NCBI RefSeq assembly: GCF_034718895.1
Contig: NZ_JAYERP010000001.1
Span: 2,294,001 to 2,358,000, forward strand
Direction of reading: 5' to 3'
DNA from: Paenibacillus phoenicis
Lineage (GTDB): Bacteria > Bacillota > Bacilli > Paenibacillales > Paenibacillaceae
Length of the DNA stretch: 64,000 nucleotides
This document shows, one piece after another, positions 25,688 to 34,325 of this stretch. Within the stretch, counting starts at the first letter, position 1; each line of letters opens with the position of its first letter. The position numbers were made by a program, and so were the translations under genes. The notes under the pieces were generated by a model. It had not been told where the DNA came from and made no database searches. It was given only the letters and a program-made list of their open reading frames with translations.

Positions 25688-26362
25688 ATGTGTCAACGGT
25701 TTTCCATGGCGGCCGAGCTGCCGGAGGTTCAGGAGCATTTTCAGATCGGACGAGTCATGTGTTATTATAAAAACCGCTTTAACATCAGCCCCACACAACC
25801 CACGCCGGTAGTGCTTCAGCAGGACGGGGAGCGGGTACTCGACGAGTTCCGCTGGGGGCTCGTTCCTTATTGGGGAAAAGATGCGGTGAATGCCGATCTG
25901 CGAAACGTCCACCAAAATCCGACGTACCGTCGGCTCATCAGCACACAGCGTTGCGTGATCCCCTGCAATGGCTTTTATTATTGGAAGAAGGACGGCAAGA
26001 AGGAATACCCCGTGCGCGTAGTGCTGAAAAACCGCGGCATCTTTGGTGTCGCCGGCCTGTACGAAATTTGGCGGGATACACGCGGCGAGCCGCTCCGCAC
26101 CTGTACCCTCGTCATGACGGAGGCTAATCCATTGATCGGGGAGTTCGAGAGCCGGATGCCGGCGATTTTGTCCCCTGGGGACATGACCCGGTGGCTTGAT
26201 GAAGAAATTAATGATCTCGACGCGCTGGACCCGATCCTGCGACCGCATGCAGCGGAGGAGATGCAGGCCTACCCTGTAACGCCGCTGATCGACAACAACC
26301 GGTATGATTCCGATGAATGCATCCGGGAGATGGATTTAGAGTTAGCTTGGGTGAAGCGTTAA
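25688..26362 (+). CDS. SRAP-domain protein (YedK/HMCES-like) with altered active site
   Basis: SRAP proteins form a DNA-protein crosslink at abasic sites in single-stranded DNA through Cys2. Here Met-Cys2 is present (MCQRFS), as are FNISPTQ, FRWGLVPYW, the Asn that starts the usual NARxE motif (reads NADLR) and RCVIPCNGF. The conserved Glu of GFYEW is Tyr (GFYYW), and the conserved His before RMP is Glu (EFESRMPAIL). These correspond to YedK Glu105 and His160. The 224-residue length is normal. The start is ATG 9 nt after AAAGGAGG. It lies alone inside a zone of gene remnants and ends with a 12-bp hairpin. It may be a functional subfamily or a protein with a changed chemistry. Confidence 0.85.
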   Translation: MCQRFSMAAELPEVQEHFQIGRVMCYYKNRFNISPTQPTPVVLQQDGERVLDEFRWGLVPYWGKDAVNADLRNVHQNPTYRRLISTQRCVIPCNGFYYWKKDGKKEYPVRVVLKNRGIFGVAGLYEIWRDTRGEPLRTCTLVMTEANPLIGEFESRMPAILSPGDMTRWLDEEINDLDALDPILRPHAAEEMQAYPVTPLIDNNRYDSDECIREMDLELAWVKR

Positions 26363-26395
26363 GCAGTTAGAGTCAACCTAGAAAAACGCAAAAAT

Positions 26396-26430
26396 AGCTC
26401 TTGGACGATCGCGTCCAAGAGCTTTGGCTT
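26396..26430 (+). terminator. Hairpin terminator after the SRAP gene
   Basis: AGCTCTTGGACG and CGTCCAAGAGCT form a perfect 12-bp stem with a 4-nt loop. The T run is weak on the plus side, but there is an A-rich stretch upstream, so it may also work on the minus strand. Confidence 0.65.
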
Positions 26431-26534
26431 AATGATACCTGCCGTAGTATCGCTCGCTTTTGGGGTTGTCAATCCTTCTCCATCCTTCGTAAGTGGCAGT
26501 GTGACCGGAATCACCTTGATAAGAAATATAGGGA

Positions 26535-26802
26535 TTTGGAGGAGCGGGGGCCGACTTCGTGGTGAACCTGCCGGATCGTTTCCTAGAGGAATCGATCAAC
26601 TACTGCGGTTCACGCTCCGGTGCAGAGGGCAGCAAATTCGCCGCCGCTGGCCTGACCCATATTTTTGGCCGAATCGTCAGCCGTTCCATGGCGGAAGGAC
26701 TATTTGAGTGCGGAGGGACGCTTGCTAATTGACAAGCTGAATCCGGTGATCTATGCCGGGGACGGAGTCCACAAGGGGTTCCGGTTTTTGCAGGAGAGCT
26801 GA
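26535..26802 (+). pseudogene. Flavin reductase-like (DIM6/NTAB) remnant
   Basis: One frame gives ADFVVNLPDRFLEESINYCG, SGAEGSKFAAAGLT and then a TGA at 26730. A second frame shifted by one base continues DKLNPVIYAGDGVHKGFRFL and ends at 26802. Both halves match flavin reductase-like domain proteins. The N-terminus and the middle are missing and a frameshift joins the rest. No function is expected. Confidence 0.65.
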
Positions 26803-26887
26803 CTGCGCGGCGGGGACTGGCCACAATTCTTCATGCGAAAAAAGCTGCTTCTTCACTTCTATAGCGAGGGAGCAGCTTTTTCTATAT

Positions 26888-27112
26888 TCACTCTATGAGC
26901 CAACGCCGCAGCACGTTCGCGTGATTATACACCGGGTCCTTGGCGGCATACAGCAAGGTGACCGGGCGTTCGCGCGCGATTTCGCGGATGCGGTCCGCCA
27001 GCACGGCGCATTCCGGGCTGCTGTTCAATTCCCGCAGATAGCTGGCGCTAAAATCCGCATACCGCTCCATCCGGTGTGCGAATTCTTTGCGCAGCTCCGG
27101 ACTCGGGGCAAT
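26888..27112 (-). pseudogene. DUF488 family protein, C-terminal fragment
   Basis: The frame reads PELRKEFAHRMERYADFSAS, RERPVTLLYAAKDPVYNHAN and VLRRWL, the typical C-terminus of DUF488 proteins. The N-terminal half is absent; at about 27112 the sequence switches to ribokinase. There is no start or ribosome binding site for the shorter frame. Confidence 0.65.
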
Positions 27113-27681
27113 AGTTCCTTCAGCCGCCGCATCGCCAGGCGGAGGAAGTCACTGTTCGTGTCTGACGTGTCCGCCCCCATCCCGGCGTACCGCCCCAGCT
27201 CCGTGCGATTCGGCGTCATGTAGTCGATGCAGCCATAAAGCTCCTGCGGAAGTTCCCGAGCCGGGGCGGGGTTCAAAATCACCTTCTTGCCCAGCGATTT
27301 AGCGATCCGCGCTGCGTAGAACACCGTTTCCACCGGGATTTCCAGCTGGAGCAGCACGATATCGGCCTCCTTCAGCTTGTCCAGGTGCTGATCGATATCC
27401 GCCGGAGTCACCTGGTCATTGGCCCCGGGAACAACCAGGATACTGTTGTCACCATCAGCGACGTAAATCGAAGCAACGCCCGTTGCCGTATCGGCCAGCC
27501 GCTTGACGCCGCTGACATCAATGCCTTCCTTGCGCAGGGCGGCCAGCAAATCGTCACCAAAGGCATCCGCCCTTATCTTAGTTTCTGCCCTCAAATCCGG
27601 AACAGCCGATGCCTCTCTCCATTTGATCCGTTGTCCGGGTCCTTTTCCACCATTATCCCCTTCAGTCAGGGGTTCCTGCAA
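27111..27681 (-). pseudogene. Ribokinase (RbsK, PfkB family) remnant
   Basis: A long stretch is clearly RbsK-like: ADAFGDDLLAALRKEGIDVS, VVPGANDQVTPADIDQHLDK, LLQLEIPVETV, VILNPAPARELPQ and TPNRTEL. The N-terminus is scrambled: NGGKGPGQ is followed by about 20 residues in the wrong frame. The C-terminal third with the ATP site and the GAGD motif is replaced by a DUF488 fragment. It is therefore broken at both ends. Confidence 0.75.
27638..27668 (-). repeat. Dispersed GGGATAATGG repeat, copy A
   Basis: On the minus strand TGACTGAAGGGGATAATGG then TGGAAAAGGACC resembles copies at 27815-27849 and 36654-36690. It overlaps the degraded start of the ribokinase remnant, so similarity here may be partly accidental. 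Confidence 0.3.
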
Positions 27682-27814
27682 CCTTATGATCTAAATCTGC
27701 GTTTTTGCATCATTATGTATCTGAATCAGGTTGATGTTGATACCACTCATTCGATCGAATCGATGAACTAAAGAACAGCCTAAACGAAGCATCCCCTTAC
27801 CCCTAACCCAGGTA

Positions 27815-27849
27815 TTCTGAACAAACGGGATAATGGTTGAAAAGAGGGC
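27815..27849 (+). repeat. Dispersed GGGATAATGG repeat, copy B
   Basis: TTCTGAACAAACGGGATAAT followed by GGTTGAAAAGAGGGC matches copy C (36654-36690, opposite strand) at 29 of 35 positions. Both lie in non-coding DNA. Confidence 0.45.
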
Positions 27850-27884
27850 GCCAGCGATCAACAGGTATACTAAAATGCACAGCA

Positions 27885-27914
27885 AACAAACAACCGGGAC
27901 CCTAAGGCCCCGGT
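27885..27914 (-). terminator. Terminator after the PIG-L deacetylase gene
   Basis: On the minus strand ACCGGG and CCCGGT pair around a 9-nt loop and are followed by TTGTTTGTTTG, 12 bp past the gene end. Confidence 0.5.
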
Positions 27915-27925
27915 CGGCATGTAGA

Positions 27926-28633
27926 CTATAAAAACTGCACCCGCTTATTTAAAGCACCGCGCGGAACCATAAACGCCTGGGCCCGCTTGAACCCGACCGG
28001 TGCTCCGCGCACAATGGTCAGCGCTTTGTAGTATTCGATGAAGGGGAAGCCGGACGTTTCACCGCGCGCATAGGCGTACACGTTCATCGCTTTTACCCAG
28101 GTTTCATAGGCTTCTTCCGGGATATCCACGAACACCTCTGGCTGGAAGTCATACGGGTCCTCCCAGTTGTCGGTATAATAGAGCGGGCCGGAGTAGTGAT
28201 TCGGCAGCGCCCGCTCTATCGTTTTCAGCGCCGCATAGAACCGGGCATCCTCAACGATGTAGTGCGTGTTCGCATGATCCTTATGCATCGAGCCTTTCCA
28301 GTGCGTGATGAGCAGCGTGGGCTTCACTTCGCGAATCACGTCTGCAACCTGGTATTTAACCTCTTCGTCGACCGGCAGCTCCGCATCCTTATAGGCGAGA
28401 AACCGTACGTCCGCCCCAACGATCTCGGCGAATCTGTGCGCCTCTTCGATTTTTTGCTTCGCATAATCGTCCGGGGACAGCTTGGGATGCCCCTTCTCTC
28501 CTGGCGTCAAGTGCAGGAAAGTCGCTTTATGTCCCGCCTGTACGTATTTTGCGATAACGGCCCCCGCTGTTAAATCCATATCTCCGGCATGCCCGCCGAT
28601 GGCCAATATATGTTGTGGTTTATCCATTTCCAT
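27926..28633 (-). CDS. PIG-L/LmbE-family deacetylase
   Basis: PIG-L enzymes are zinc-dependent N-deacetylases of GlcNAc-containing compounds. This 235-residue protein has AIGGHAGDMDLTAG where the family has AHPDD. The zinc-binding His and second Asp are kept, but the first Asp, the general base in MshB/BshB, is Gly. The second metal motif is HKDHANTHYIV. The start chosen is ATG at 28633, 10 nt after AAGGGAG. No signal peptide. It is the last gene after a CUT1 transporter, so it probably acts on the imported compound. Confidence 0.82.
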   Translation of the reverse strand: MEMDKPQHILAIGGHAGDMDLTAGAVIAKYVQAGHKATFLHLTPGEKGHPKLSPDDYAKQKIEEAHRFAEIVGADVRFLAYKDAELPVDEEVKYQVADVIREVKPTLLITHWKGSMHKDHANTHYIVEDARFYAALKTIERALPNHYSGPLYYTDNWEDPYDFQPEVFVDIPEEAYETWVKAMNVYAYARGETSGFPFIEYYKALTIVRGAPVGFKRAQAFMVPRGALNKRVQFL

Positions 28634-28690
28634 GATCCGGAATCTCCCTTCAAGTTGTAGTATTGTTGGCAATCAAAATATCCGCCACGC

Positions 28691-29566
28691 CTATTCTTTC
28701 AACCCAGAGTTCATCATGCCGCGGACGTAATATTTTTGCAGAATGATAAACACGATGAGGATCGGCACCGTCGAGATGACAAGTCCTGCCATCAGAAGCG
28801 GTTGGGTCAACGTCGGATCCAGGTGGTCCTTCAGCATTTGCACCCCAACGGGCAAGACCGCCAGCTCGGGATTTACTGAGTTAATGATCAATGCCCAAAT
28901 GAACTCGTTCCACTGCCCAATAAATTCAAAGATCGCCAGAGTGGCTAACGCAGGCCCGGTCATCGGCATAATGAGCCGGAAATAAATACGGAACTCCGAT
29001 GCACCGTCAATACGAGCGGCTTCCAGGTACGCGTTGTTGATCGTCATAATGAACTGCCGCATCAGGAATATGCCGTACGCGCTAACCGCAAAGGGGAGAA
29101 TCAAGGACAGGATCGACGTCGTCATCCCGCCTACGCCCCCGTTGCCAAAGAGATCATTACCGCCTACCAATGGAAAATGCGTCATAATATAAAAGTTCGG
29201 GATAAAGAACAGAAAGCTCGGAATCATCATCGTCGACAAAATAAACCGAAAGATCCCATCCCGTCCGCGAAACCGCAGCTTCGTGAGTGCGTACGCCGCC
29301 ATCGAGCTTGTCAGCAGCACCAAAACGGTGGTGATGACGGATTTGAGCAGGCTGTTTTTGAACAACAAAGCGATGTTCAGAGATTCAAACGCCAATTTAT
29401 AGTTGCCAAACTGGAACGTCTCCGGCAAAAAGCGGTAGTACAGGCTGTTATACTCCGCCGGCCCCTTAAACGAGCTAAAGATCATATCCAGGAAAGGGAA
29501 CAGCATCGCGATGGAGCCGATGACGATGATTGTAAAGGAAACCCAAGGCTTTTTTCTCCGTCGCAT
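28691..29566 (-). CDS. CUT1 ABC transporter permease, MalG-like
   Basis: A 291-residue membrane protein with six predicted segments, the EAA loop AYLEAARIDGASEFRIYFRL and the C-terminal LQKYYVRGMMNSGLKE. The start overlaps the stop of the preceding permease gene, indicating co-translation. It partners the MalF-like gene and the binding protein upstream. ATPase missing, as in the other CUT1 sets of this window. Confidence 0.9.
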   Translation of the reverse strand: MRRRKKPWVSFTIIVIGSIAMLFPFLDMIFSSFKGPAEYNSLYYRFLPETFQFGNYKLAFESLNIALLFKNSLLKSVITTVLVLLTSSMAAYALTKLRFRGRDGIFRFILSTMMIPSFLFFIPNFYIMTHFPLVGGNDLFGNGGVGGMTTSILSLILPFAVSAYGIFLMRQFIMTINNAYLEAARIDGASEFRIYFRLIMPMTGPALATLAIFEFIGQWNEFIWALIINSVNPELAVLPVGVQMLKDHLDPTLTQPLLMAGLVISTVPILIVFIILQKYYVRGMMNSGLKE

Positions 29567-30468
29567 TAGTAGCTCTCCACCCCTCCCTGTTTAAAAAACC
29601 GCATCTGGATCGCCGTAATGATCATGATGCATACAAACAACACAAACGCCATGGCGCTGGCAAGTCCCCAGTTACCAAAGGAGAACGCCTGCTTATACAT
29701 TTCCAAACCTGCTACGTTGGTGGCATCGCCCGGACCTCCGGTGCGCGTCATGACCATGGTTAGCGTAAACGACTGTAGTCCGCCGATAAACGAGGTGATC
29801 AATACGAAGGTGATGGATGGTTTAAGCAGCGGCAGCGTGATCCCAAGAAACACCTTCCACAAACTTCCCCCTTCCAGATCCGCAGCCTCATAGTAGTCCT
29901 CCGGGATCGCCTTGAGCCCGGCCGACAGGATCAGCATCGAACTGCCGATCCCGAGCCAGCCTCCAACGACAATGACCGACGTCAGCGCGGTGTTGGGGTC
30001 TTGCAGAAAGTTTTGCCGAGGGATGCCCACCCAGGTGAACAGCTCGTTGATCAACCCATTTGTCGGGTTGTACAAGTACAGCCAGATGTTGCCGATGGCG
30101 ACAACCGTCGTGACCGATGGCAGAAAGTACAGCGTTCGCCATAGTCCCTCCCAGCGCAGACGGGTGATGAAATAGGCGACTGCCAATGCACAGACAAACG
30201 AAATCGCCACCGTACCAAACGCAAACGTAAACGTATTGGTTAAGATCGGATGCAAAAAGTTCGAATTCGCTGAAAACAATGTGCGGTAATTGGCCAAACC
30301 TACCCACCGGATCGACGCGAGGTCGAAGCCGCCCCATTCCGTAAAGCTGAGGAACAGAGAGAAGAAAAACGGGATCACCAGGAAGATCGCGTAAAACACG
30401 AACACCGGCGTCAGGAACAAATAACCAACCAAGCCTTCACGATATGCTAAACCCATCTTCTGTCTCAT
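29566..30468 (-). CDS. CUT1 ABC transporter permease, MalF-like
   Basis: A 300-residue membrane protein: GYLFLTPVFVFYAIFLVIPF at the N-terminus, six predicted segments and the EAA loop DYYEAADLEGGSLWKVFLGI. It begins 12 bp after the binding-protein stop. Together with the MalG-like subunit it forms the channel of a sugar or amino-sugar importer. Confidence 0.9.
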   Translation of the reverse strand: MRQKMGLAYREGLVGYLFLTPVFVFYAIFLVIPFFFSLFLSFTEWGGFDLASIRWVGLANYRTLFSANSNFLHPILTNTFTFAFGTVAISFVCALAVAYFITRLRWEGLWRTLYFLPSVTTVVAIGNIWLYLYNPTNGLINELFTWVGIPRQNFLQDPNTALTSVIVVGGWLGIGSSMLILSAGLKAIPEDYYEAADLEGGSLWKVFLGITLPLLKPSITFVLITSFIGGLQSFTLTMVMTRTGGPGDATNVAGLEMYKQAFSFGNWGLASAMAFVLFVCIMIITAIQMRFFKQGGVESY

Positions 30469-30480
30469 CAGCCGGTCCCC

Positions 30481-31773
30481 TTATTGTCCCAGCTTCGCCT
30501 GGATATCCCTCTGGGCATTTGCGAGCACTTCTTCCTTCGTGGCTTTGCCTGCCCACATGTTTTCAATCTGCTTATACAAAATGTCCTGGATTTCCGAAGC
30601 GGTGGCCGGGCTTTGTTCAGGATTCGCGTATTGCAGCGCATCGGAGAACGTTTTGGCGATCGGGTCGGCGGCCAGCTTGTCTTGGATCGTTTGTGAGGCG
30701 AGATCGGTTTTGCGCGCTGGTACCGTATTAAAGCCTTCGATCAAGAAGTTTCCTTCCGGCGTCATCCCATTCTTCACCTCAACCGAGTTAAACCACTTGA
30801 GGAACTTCCAGGCGGCTTCCTGATGCTTCGACTTGGAGTTTACGCCCCAAGCCCAGGTATACGCCAAGGAGCCCTGAGTTTGACCGTCCGGTGAAGGCAG
30901 CGGGGCTGCACCTACGTCGACGAAGCTGTCTTTCATGAGCGTTTTCAAGGAACCCGCCCACCAGCCGGCCTCAATCGTCATCGCCACTTGACCGGCGCCA
31001 AACGCCTTGGTCGTCTCGAACCCGATGTCGGAGATCCCGTTACTTCCGTAAACCTTCGAATAAAGATCGATCGTTTGCTTTGCAGCCTCACTGTCGAGAT
31101 TCGGCTTGCTTAAATCCTCGCTTAACAACGTGCCTCCGGCGGTAGCCAGCAGCCCCATAAATGGCTGTACCACTTTACCGGCATAACCTCGCAAGAAGCC
31201 GAACCCTTGTACCGTGGTTTTGCCGTCCTTGTCTTTTTGCTCGATGGCAGTAGCCATTTGCAGCAGTTCATCCCACGTTTTCGGCGGCTGGTCAAAGCCT
31301 GCTTCCTTCAGCAGCCGCTTGTTGTAAAACAGACCATAGGCCTGCACCTCGGTCGGATAACCGAAGATTTGCCCGTCGATCGTTGCTGCAGCCACGGCGG
31401 ATTCTGGGTAATTCACTCTGATGTCAGCCGCGATATCCTCAGGTGCCGGGGCCAATACCTTATTTTTGGATAACTGTCCGCCCCATAAGGTGTACGTATG
31501 GACGATGTCAGCCACCTGACCGGCTGTCTGCTTGGTCATCATTGTGCTGAGCAGCTGGTCAAATTCGACCGGAGTCAGCTTCACTTGGATGTCGGGATTT
31601 TCTTTGTTCCATTGTTCGATGTAAGGTTTGAGGAGGTTCTCGTTTTCACCGGTATAATGCGAAAGCAAGGTGAGGGTCACTTTCGAGGAGGAACTTGCGT
31701 TGTTGCCGGAAGAACAGGCGGTCATGCCAATGGCGCAGACGATCGTTAAAAGCCAAATGAACGTTTTATTCAC
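30481..31773 (-). CDS. CUT1 extracellular sugar-binding lipoprotein
   Basis: A 430-residue lipoprotein with the lipobox MTACSS (Cys near residue 20) and the SBP_bac_1 fold: KVTLTLLSHYTGENENLLKP near the start and SLAYTWAWGVNSKSKHQEAA near the C-terminal lobe. It begins only 80 bp after the GNAT gene, with no terminator between, so it may be transcribed with the hydrolase and acetyltransferase upstream. The ligand is unknown; an amino-sugar derivative is suggested by the deacetylase at the end of the operon. Confidence 0.9.
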   Translation of the reverse strand: MNKTFIWLLTIVCAIGMTACSSGNNASSSSKVTLTLLSHYTGENENLLKPYIEQWNKENPDIQVKLTPVEFDQLLSTMMTKQTAGQVADIVHTYTLWGGQLSKNKVLAPAPEDIAADIRVNYPESAVAAATIDGQIFGYPTEVQAYGLFYNKRLLKEAGFDQPPKTWDELLQMATAIEQKDKDGKTTVQGFGFLRGYAGKVVQPFMGLLATAGGTLLSEDLSKPNLDSEAAKQTIDLYSKVYGSNGISDIGFETTKAFGAGQVAMTIEAGWWAGSLKTLMKDSFVDVGAAPLPSPDGQTQGSLAYTWAWGVNSKSKHQEAAWKFLKWFNSVEVKNGMTPEGNFLIEGFNTVPARKTDLASQTIQDKLAADPIAKTFSDALQYANPEQSPATASEIQDILYKQIENMWAGKATKEEVLANAQRDIQAKLGQ

Positions 31774-31852
31774 GCTTCTCCCTCCCAGGATAGGACTTAG
31801 GATCGTATTTGCTTGTTGCTGTTCTGTTTTTACCGCAGCACGGATGAGGTGT

Positions 31853-32812
31853 TTATGCGAAGGTCTTTACCATGATGTCGAAGGTTCTTGTAACCGAAAA
31901 ACCTGTTTGTTTGTACAGATACCCTGCCGGGCTCTGCTCGCCGGTCCAGAGAAACCAGGCTCCGTGCAGCCCATGGGCACGCATGGTGTGAAGGCAGTGA
32001 TGAAGCAGAATTTTGCCGATGCCCCGGCCGCGTTGATCCGGATGAACGCCAAACGGTCCAAACCGTTCGCGAACTCCTTCGTACCCGCCAAACAAGCAGA
32101 AGCCGACAAGCCGGCCGCGCTCGCGGGCCACCATAATTTGCTCCAGCGGCAACCCCTGAAGAATGCCCTCACGGATTGCCCGAGCCCAGTCCGGATTAAA
32201 CAATTCCAGATTAAAGCGGATCAATTCCGTCAAATCGGCATCCTGTGCCGTGCGAAAGGTATAACCTTCCTCCTCCCTTTGCCGCTTCAGCGCTTCGACC
32301 TCGGCCGGAGTTTCATAGCCCACCAGGCTGTAATCCATCGCAACGGCGGAGTATTGCTTGGTAAAGCCGTTTTTTTGTAAAAATGCCGCCCCTTTCGGGT
32401 AGCCTGCTGCGTCAATGCCAGGCACGATGTAATTGGGAGCGTAGGAAGCGAAGAACAGCTTAGTGCGGCCGTGCTCGCGCAAGAAGCGTTCAGCTTCAAG
32501 CAGCAGCCGGCTGCCCACGCCCTGCCGTTCGAACTTGGGATCCACGAAGAAAAATGGAATCCAGCCGTTCTCCGGCTCCAGCTCTGTGCCGCTCATCGGA
32601 AGCAGCCGCCGCACCGCGTAGACGCAGCCGACTAACCGATCCGTCTCGTCAAAGGCGAAGCGCAGGCCTTCCGGATCAAAGTTGGCGTCCAGCAGCACCA
32701 GATTCCGGAACCGCTTCGCCGTCACCGGGTCGAGGAGCAGCACGCGGTTCCAAAGCTCGACCAGCTTCGCTTCGTCGCCAGGCCGGTACCCCCGGGTTGC
32801 GATTTGTCCCAT
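31853..32812 (-). CDS. Tandem GNAT acetyltransferase, 319 aa
   Basis: Two GNAT domains lie in one chain. In the first (about 1-165) the acetyl-CoA loop is DPKFERQGVGSRLL; in the second (about 180-319) it is HPDQRGRGIGKILL. Both have intact Q/R-x-x-G-x-G/A loops. The start is ATG behind AGGAGGAG; a longer frame to 32905 is unlikely. It follows the serine hydrolase gene by 79 bp and precedes the sugar-binding protein gene. It transfers acetyl to an amine of unknown identity. Confidence 0.85.
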   Translation of the reverse strand: MGQIATRGYRPGDEAKLVELWNRVLLLDPVTAKRFRNLVLLDANFDPEGLRFAFDETDRLVGCVYAVRRLLPMSGTELEPENGWIPFFFVDPKFERQGVGSRLLLEAERFLREHGRTKLFFASYAPNYIVPGIDAAGYPKGAAFLQKNGFTKQYSAVAMDYSLVGYETPAEVEALKRQREEEGYTFRTAQDADLTELIRFNLELFNPDWARAIREGILQGLPLEQIMVARERGRLVGFCLFGGYEGVRERFGPFGVHPDQRGRGIGKILLHHCLHTMRAHGLHGAWFLWTGEQSPAGYLYKQTGFSVTRTFDIMVKTFA

Positions 32813-32891
32813 GATGGATCTCCTCCTGTTCTCTATCGTTGAACTTGTTGAACAACTTCTTCGCGGCCAACTGGCCCTGTTGCCACAGCTG

Positions 32892-34064
32892 CTATGCATC
32901 GGCAATCGCTGCGGCAGCTGTGTTGTGGAACTTGGCGCGCAAGCCGGCTACGGATCGATCCCTCCCGTAATGGACGCGATTGGTCAGCAGGACGCAGGCC
33001 AGCTCCCTTTGGGGATCGATATAGAGGCTGGTGCCGGTGAACCCGGTGTGGCCGTAGGCCACCGGGGAGAGCAGGTCGCCGGCGGCGTCAAACGGGTCGC
33101 CGCGCAGCACCCAGCCGAGGCCGCGGCGGCCGCCCGGCACGCCGTCCGTGCACGGCCGCGTCGCGGCTTCCACCGCCGCGGCCGAGAGCACCCGCCGGCC
33201 GGCGGCGGCACTGTAGCCGCGGCCGAGCCACAGCTCCGCGTACGATGCCAAATCGTCCGCGGTGGCAAACAGGCCGGCGTGCCCGCTGACGCCGGCCAGG
33301 GCCCGGGCGTTCTCGTCGTGGACGACGACGGGAACGCCCGCGGGGCCCGAGCCGACCGCCGTGCCGGGCTCGGCGGTCGAGGCGAGACGCCGGCGCAACT
33401 CCGGCGCCGGCGCCGTGAGGTAGCCGCTGGACGCGAGGCCCAGCGGCGAGAACAGCTCCGCTGACGCCAGCTCCGGCAGCGGGCGTCCCGCCACCTTGGC
33501 GATGATCTCGCCAAGCAAAATATAGCCCAGGTCGCTATACACCACCCTAGCGCCCGGGGCTGCCTCCGGCGGAGCCTGGCAAATGAAATCCACAATCTCC
33601 CCCCGGCTGAAGCCGTAGGAGTGCAGATCGTAGAATGGTGCCAGGCCCGCCGTATGCGTGAGCAGATGCCGGAGCGTCATCTGCTCTACCCCCGTCCCTG
33701 ACCGCCGCTTCGCTTCCGCGGCGGCCAGGGACGGCAAGTACAACGCTGCCGGATCATCCAGCCGCAGCTGCCCGCGTTCGGCCTGCAGCAAGGTCAGCGG
33801 CAGCGTCACCACGATCTTCGTCAGCGAGGCGCAGTCGAAGATCGTCTCAAACGAGACCGGCGTCTTCCCGGTGTCGTCGTCCACGGCGTTACCGCAGGCG
33901 AAGCGAATTCGCCTGCCGCGCCGGGACACGACCGCAACTCCGCCGGGAATCTCCCCTGCGCTCACCGCTTCGCGCAGCGTATTCCCGATCCACGGAACTC
34001 GATCCGGGTCCAGTCCCATCGCTTCCGCCGCTTCCGCAGCCTCGAGCCAATTCACTTCGCTCAT
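32892..34064 (-). CDS. Serine hydrolase of the beta-lactamase/class C family
   Basis: A 390-residue enzyme with catalytic SxxK at CASLTK (Ser80), the YxN-equivalent YSD (Tyr176) and HTG near the C-terminus (YGHTGFTGTSLYID). No signal peptide is present, so it is probably a cytoplasmic esterase or amidase rather than a penicillin-binding protein. It resembles the YbbE/AmlB group of Bacillus. ATG lies 7 nt after AAGGAGGG. Its GC content and GC-ending codons are visibly higher than those of neighbouring genes, notably at 33050-33480, which could reflect transfer. Confidence 0.85.
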   Translation of the reverse strand: MSEVNWLEAAEAAEAMGLDPDRVPWIGNTLREAVSAGEIPGGVAVVSRRGRRIRFACGNAVDDDTGKTPVSFETIFDCASLTKIVVTLPLTLLQAERGQLRLDDPAALYLPSLAAAEAKRRSGTGVEQMTLRHLLTHTAGLAPFYDLHSYGFSRGEIVDFICQAPPEAAPGARVVYSDLGYILLGEIIAKVAGRPLPELASAELFSPLGLASSGYLTAPAPELRRRLASTAEPGTAVGSGPAGVPVVVHDENARALAGVSGHAGLFATADDLASYAELWLGRGYSAAAGRRVLSAAAVEAATRPCTDGVPGGRRGLGWVLRGDPFDAAGDLLSPVAYGHTGFTGTSLYIDPQRELACVLLTNRVHYGRDRSVAGLRAKFHNTAAAAIADA

Positions 34065-34243
34065 CTGCAACCCTCCTTGGCCTTACTTAAATCAGCTGAT
34101 AGTTTTGCTCTTAGGGCAATTATAAAGACGTTGAAATTTTATTTCAATAAGAAAATATATTTTGAAATTTAATTCCGCAAAATTGTCCAATACTTCTGTT
34201 AAATCAACAATTTTCGCCACGTTTTTCTCACATCAACTTAACG

Positions 34244-34290
34244 CAAAAAGCCAGAGTCTTCGCATCCGAAATGCGATAACTCTGGCTTGC
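34244..34290 (-). terminator. Terminator of the MFS exporter gene
   Basis: AAGCCAGAGTCTTCGCAT and ATGCGATAACTCTGGCTT form an 18-bp stem with two mismatches and a short loop. On the minus strand it runs into CTTTTTG. It lies about 35 bp past the stop. Confidence 0.75.
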
Positions 34291-34325
34291 TGAAACAGCT
34301 AAAACTTACATAGAGGACTTCTGAC

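Noticed and set aside
27691..27885. 64-codon hydrophobic minus-strand frame
   Set aside because: Overlaps the dispersed repeat, has no ribosome binding site and resembles no known small membrane protein.
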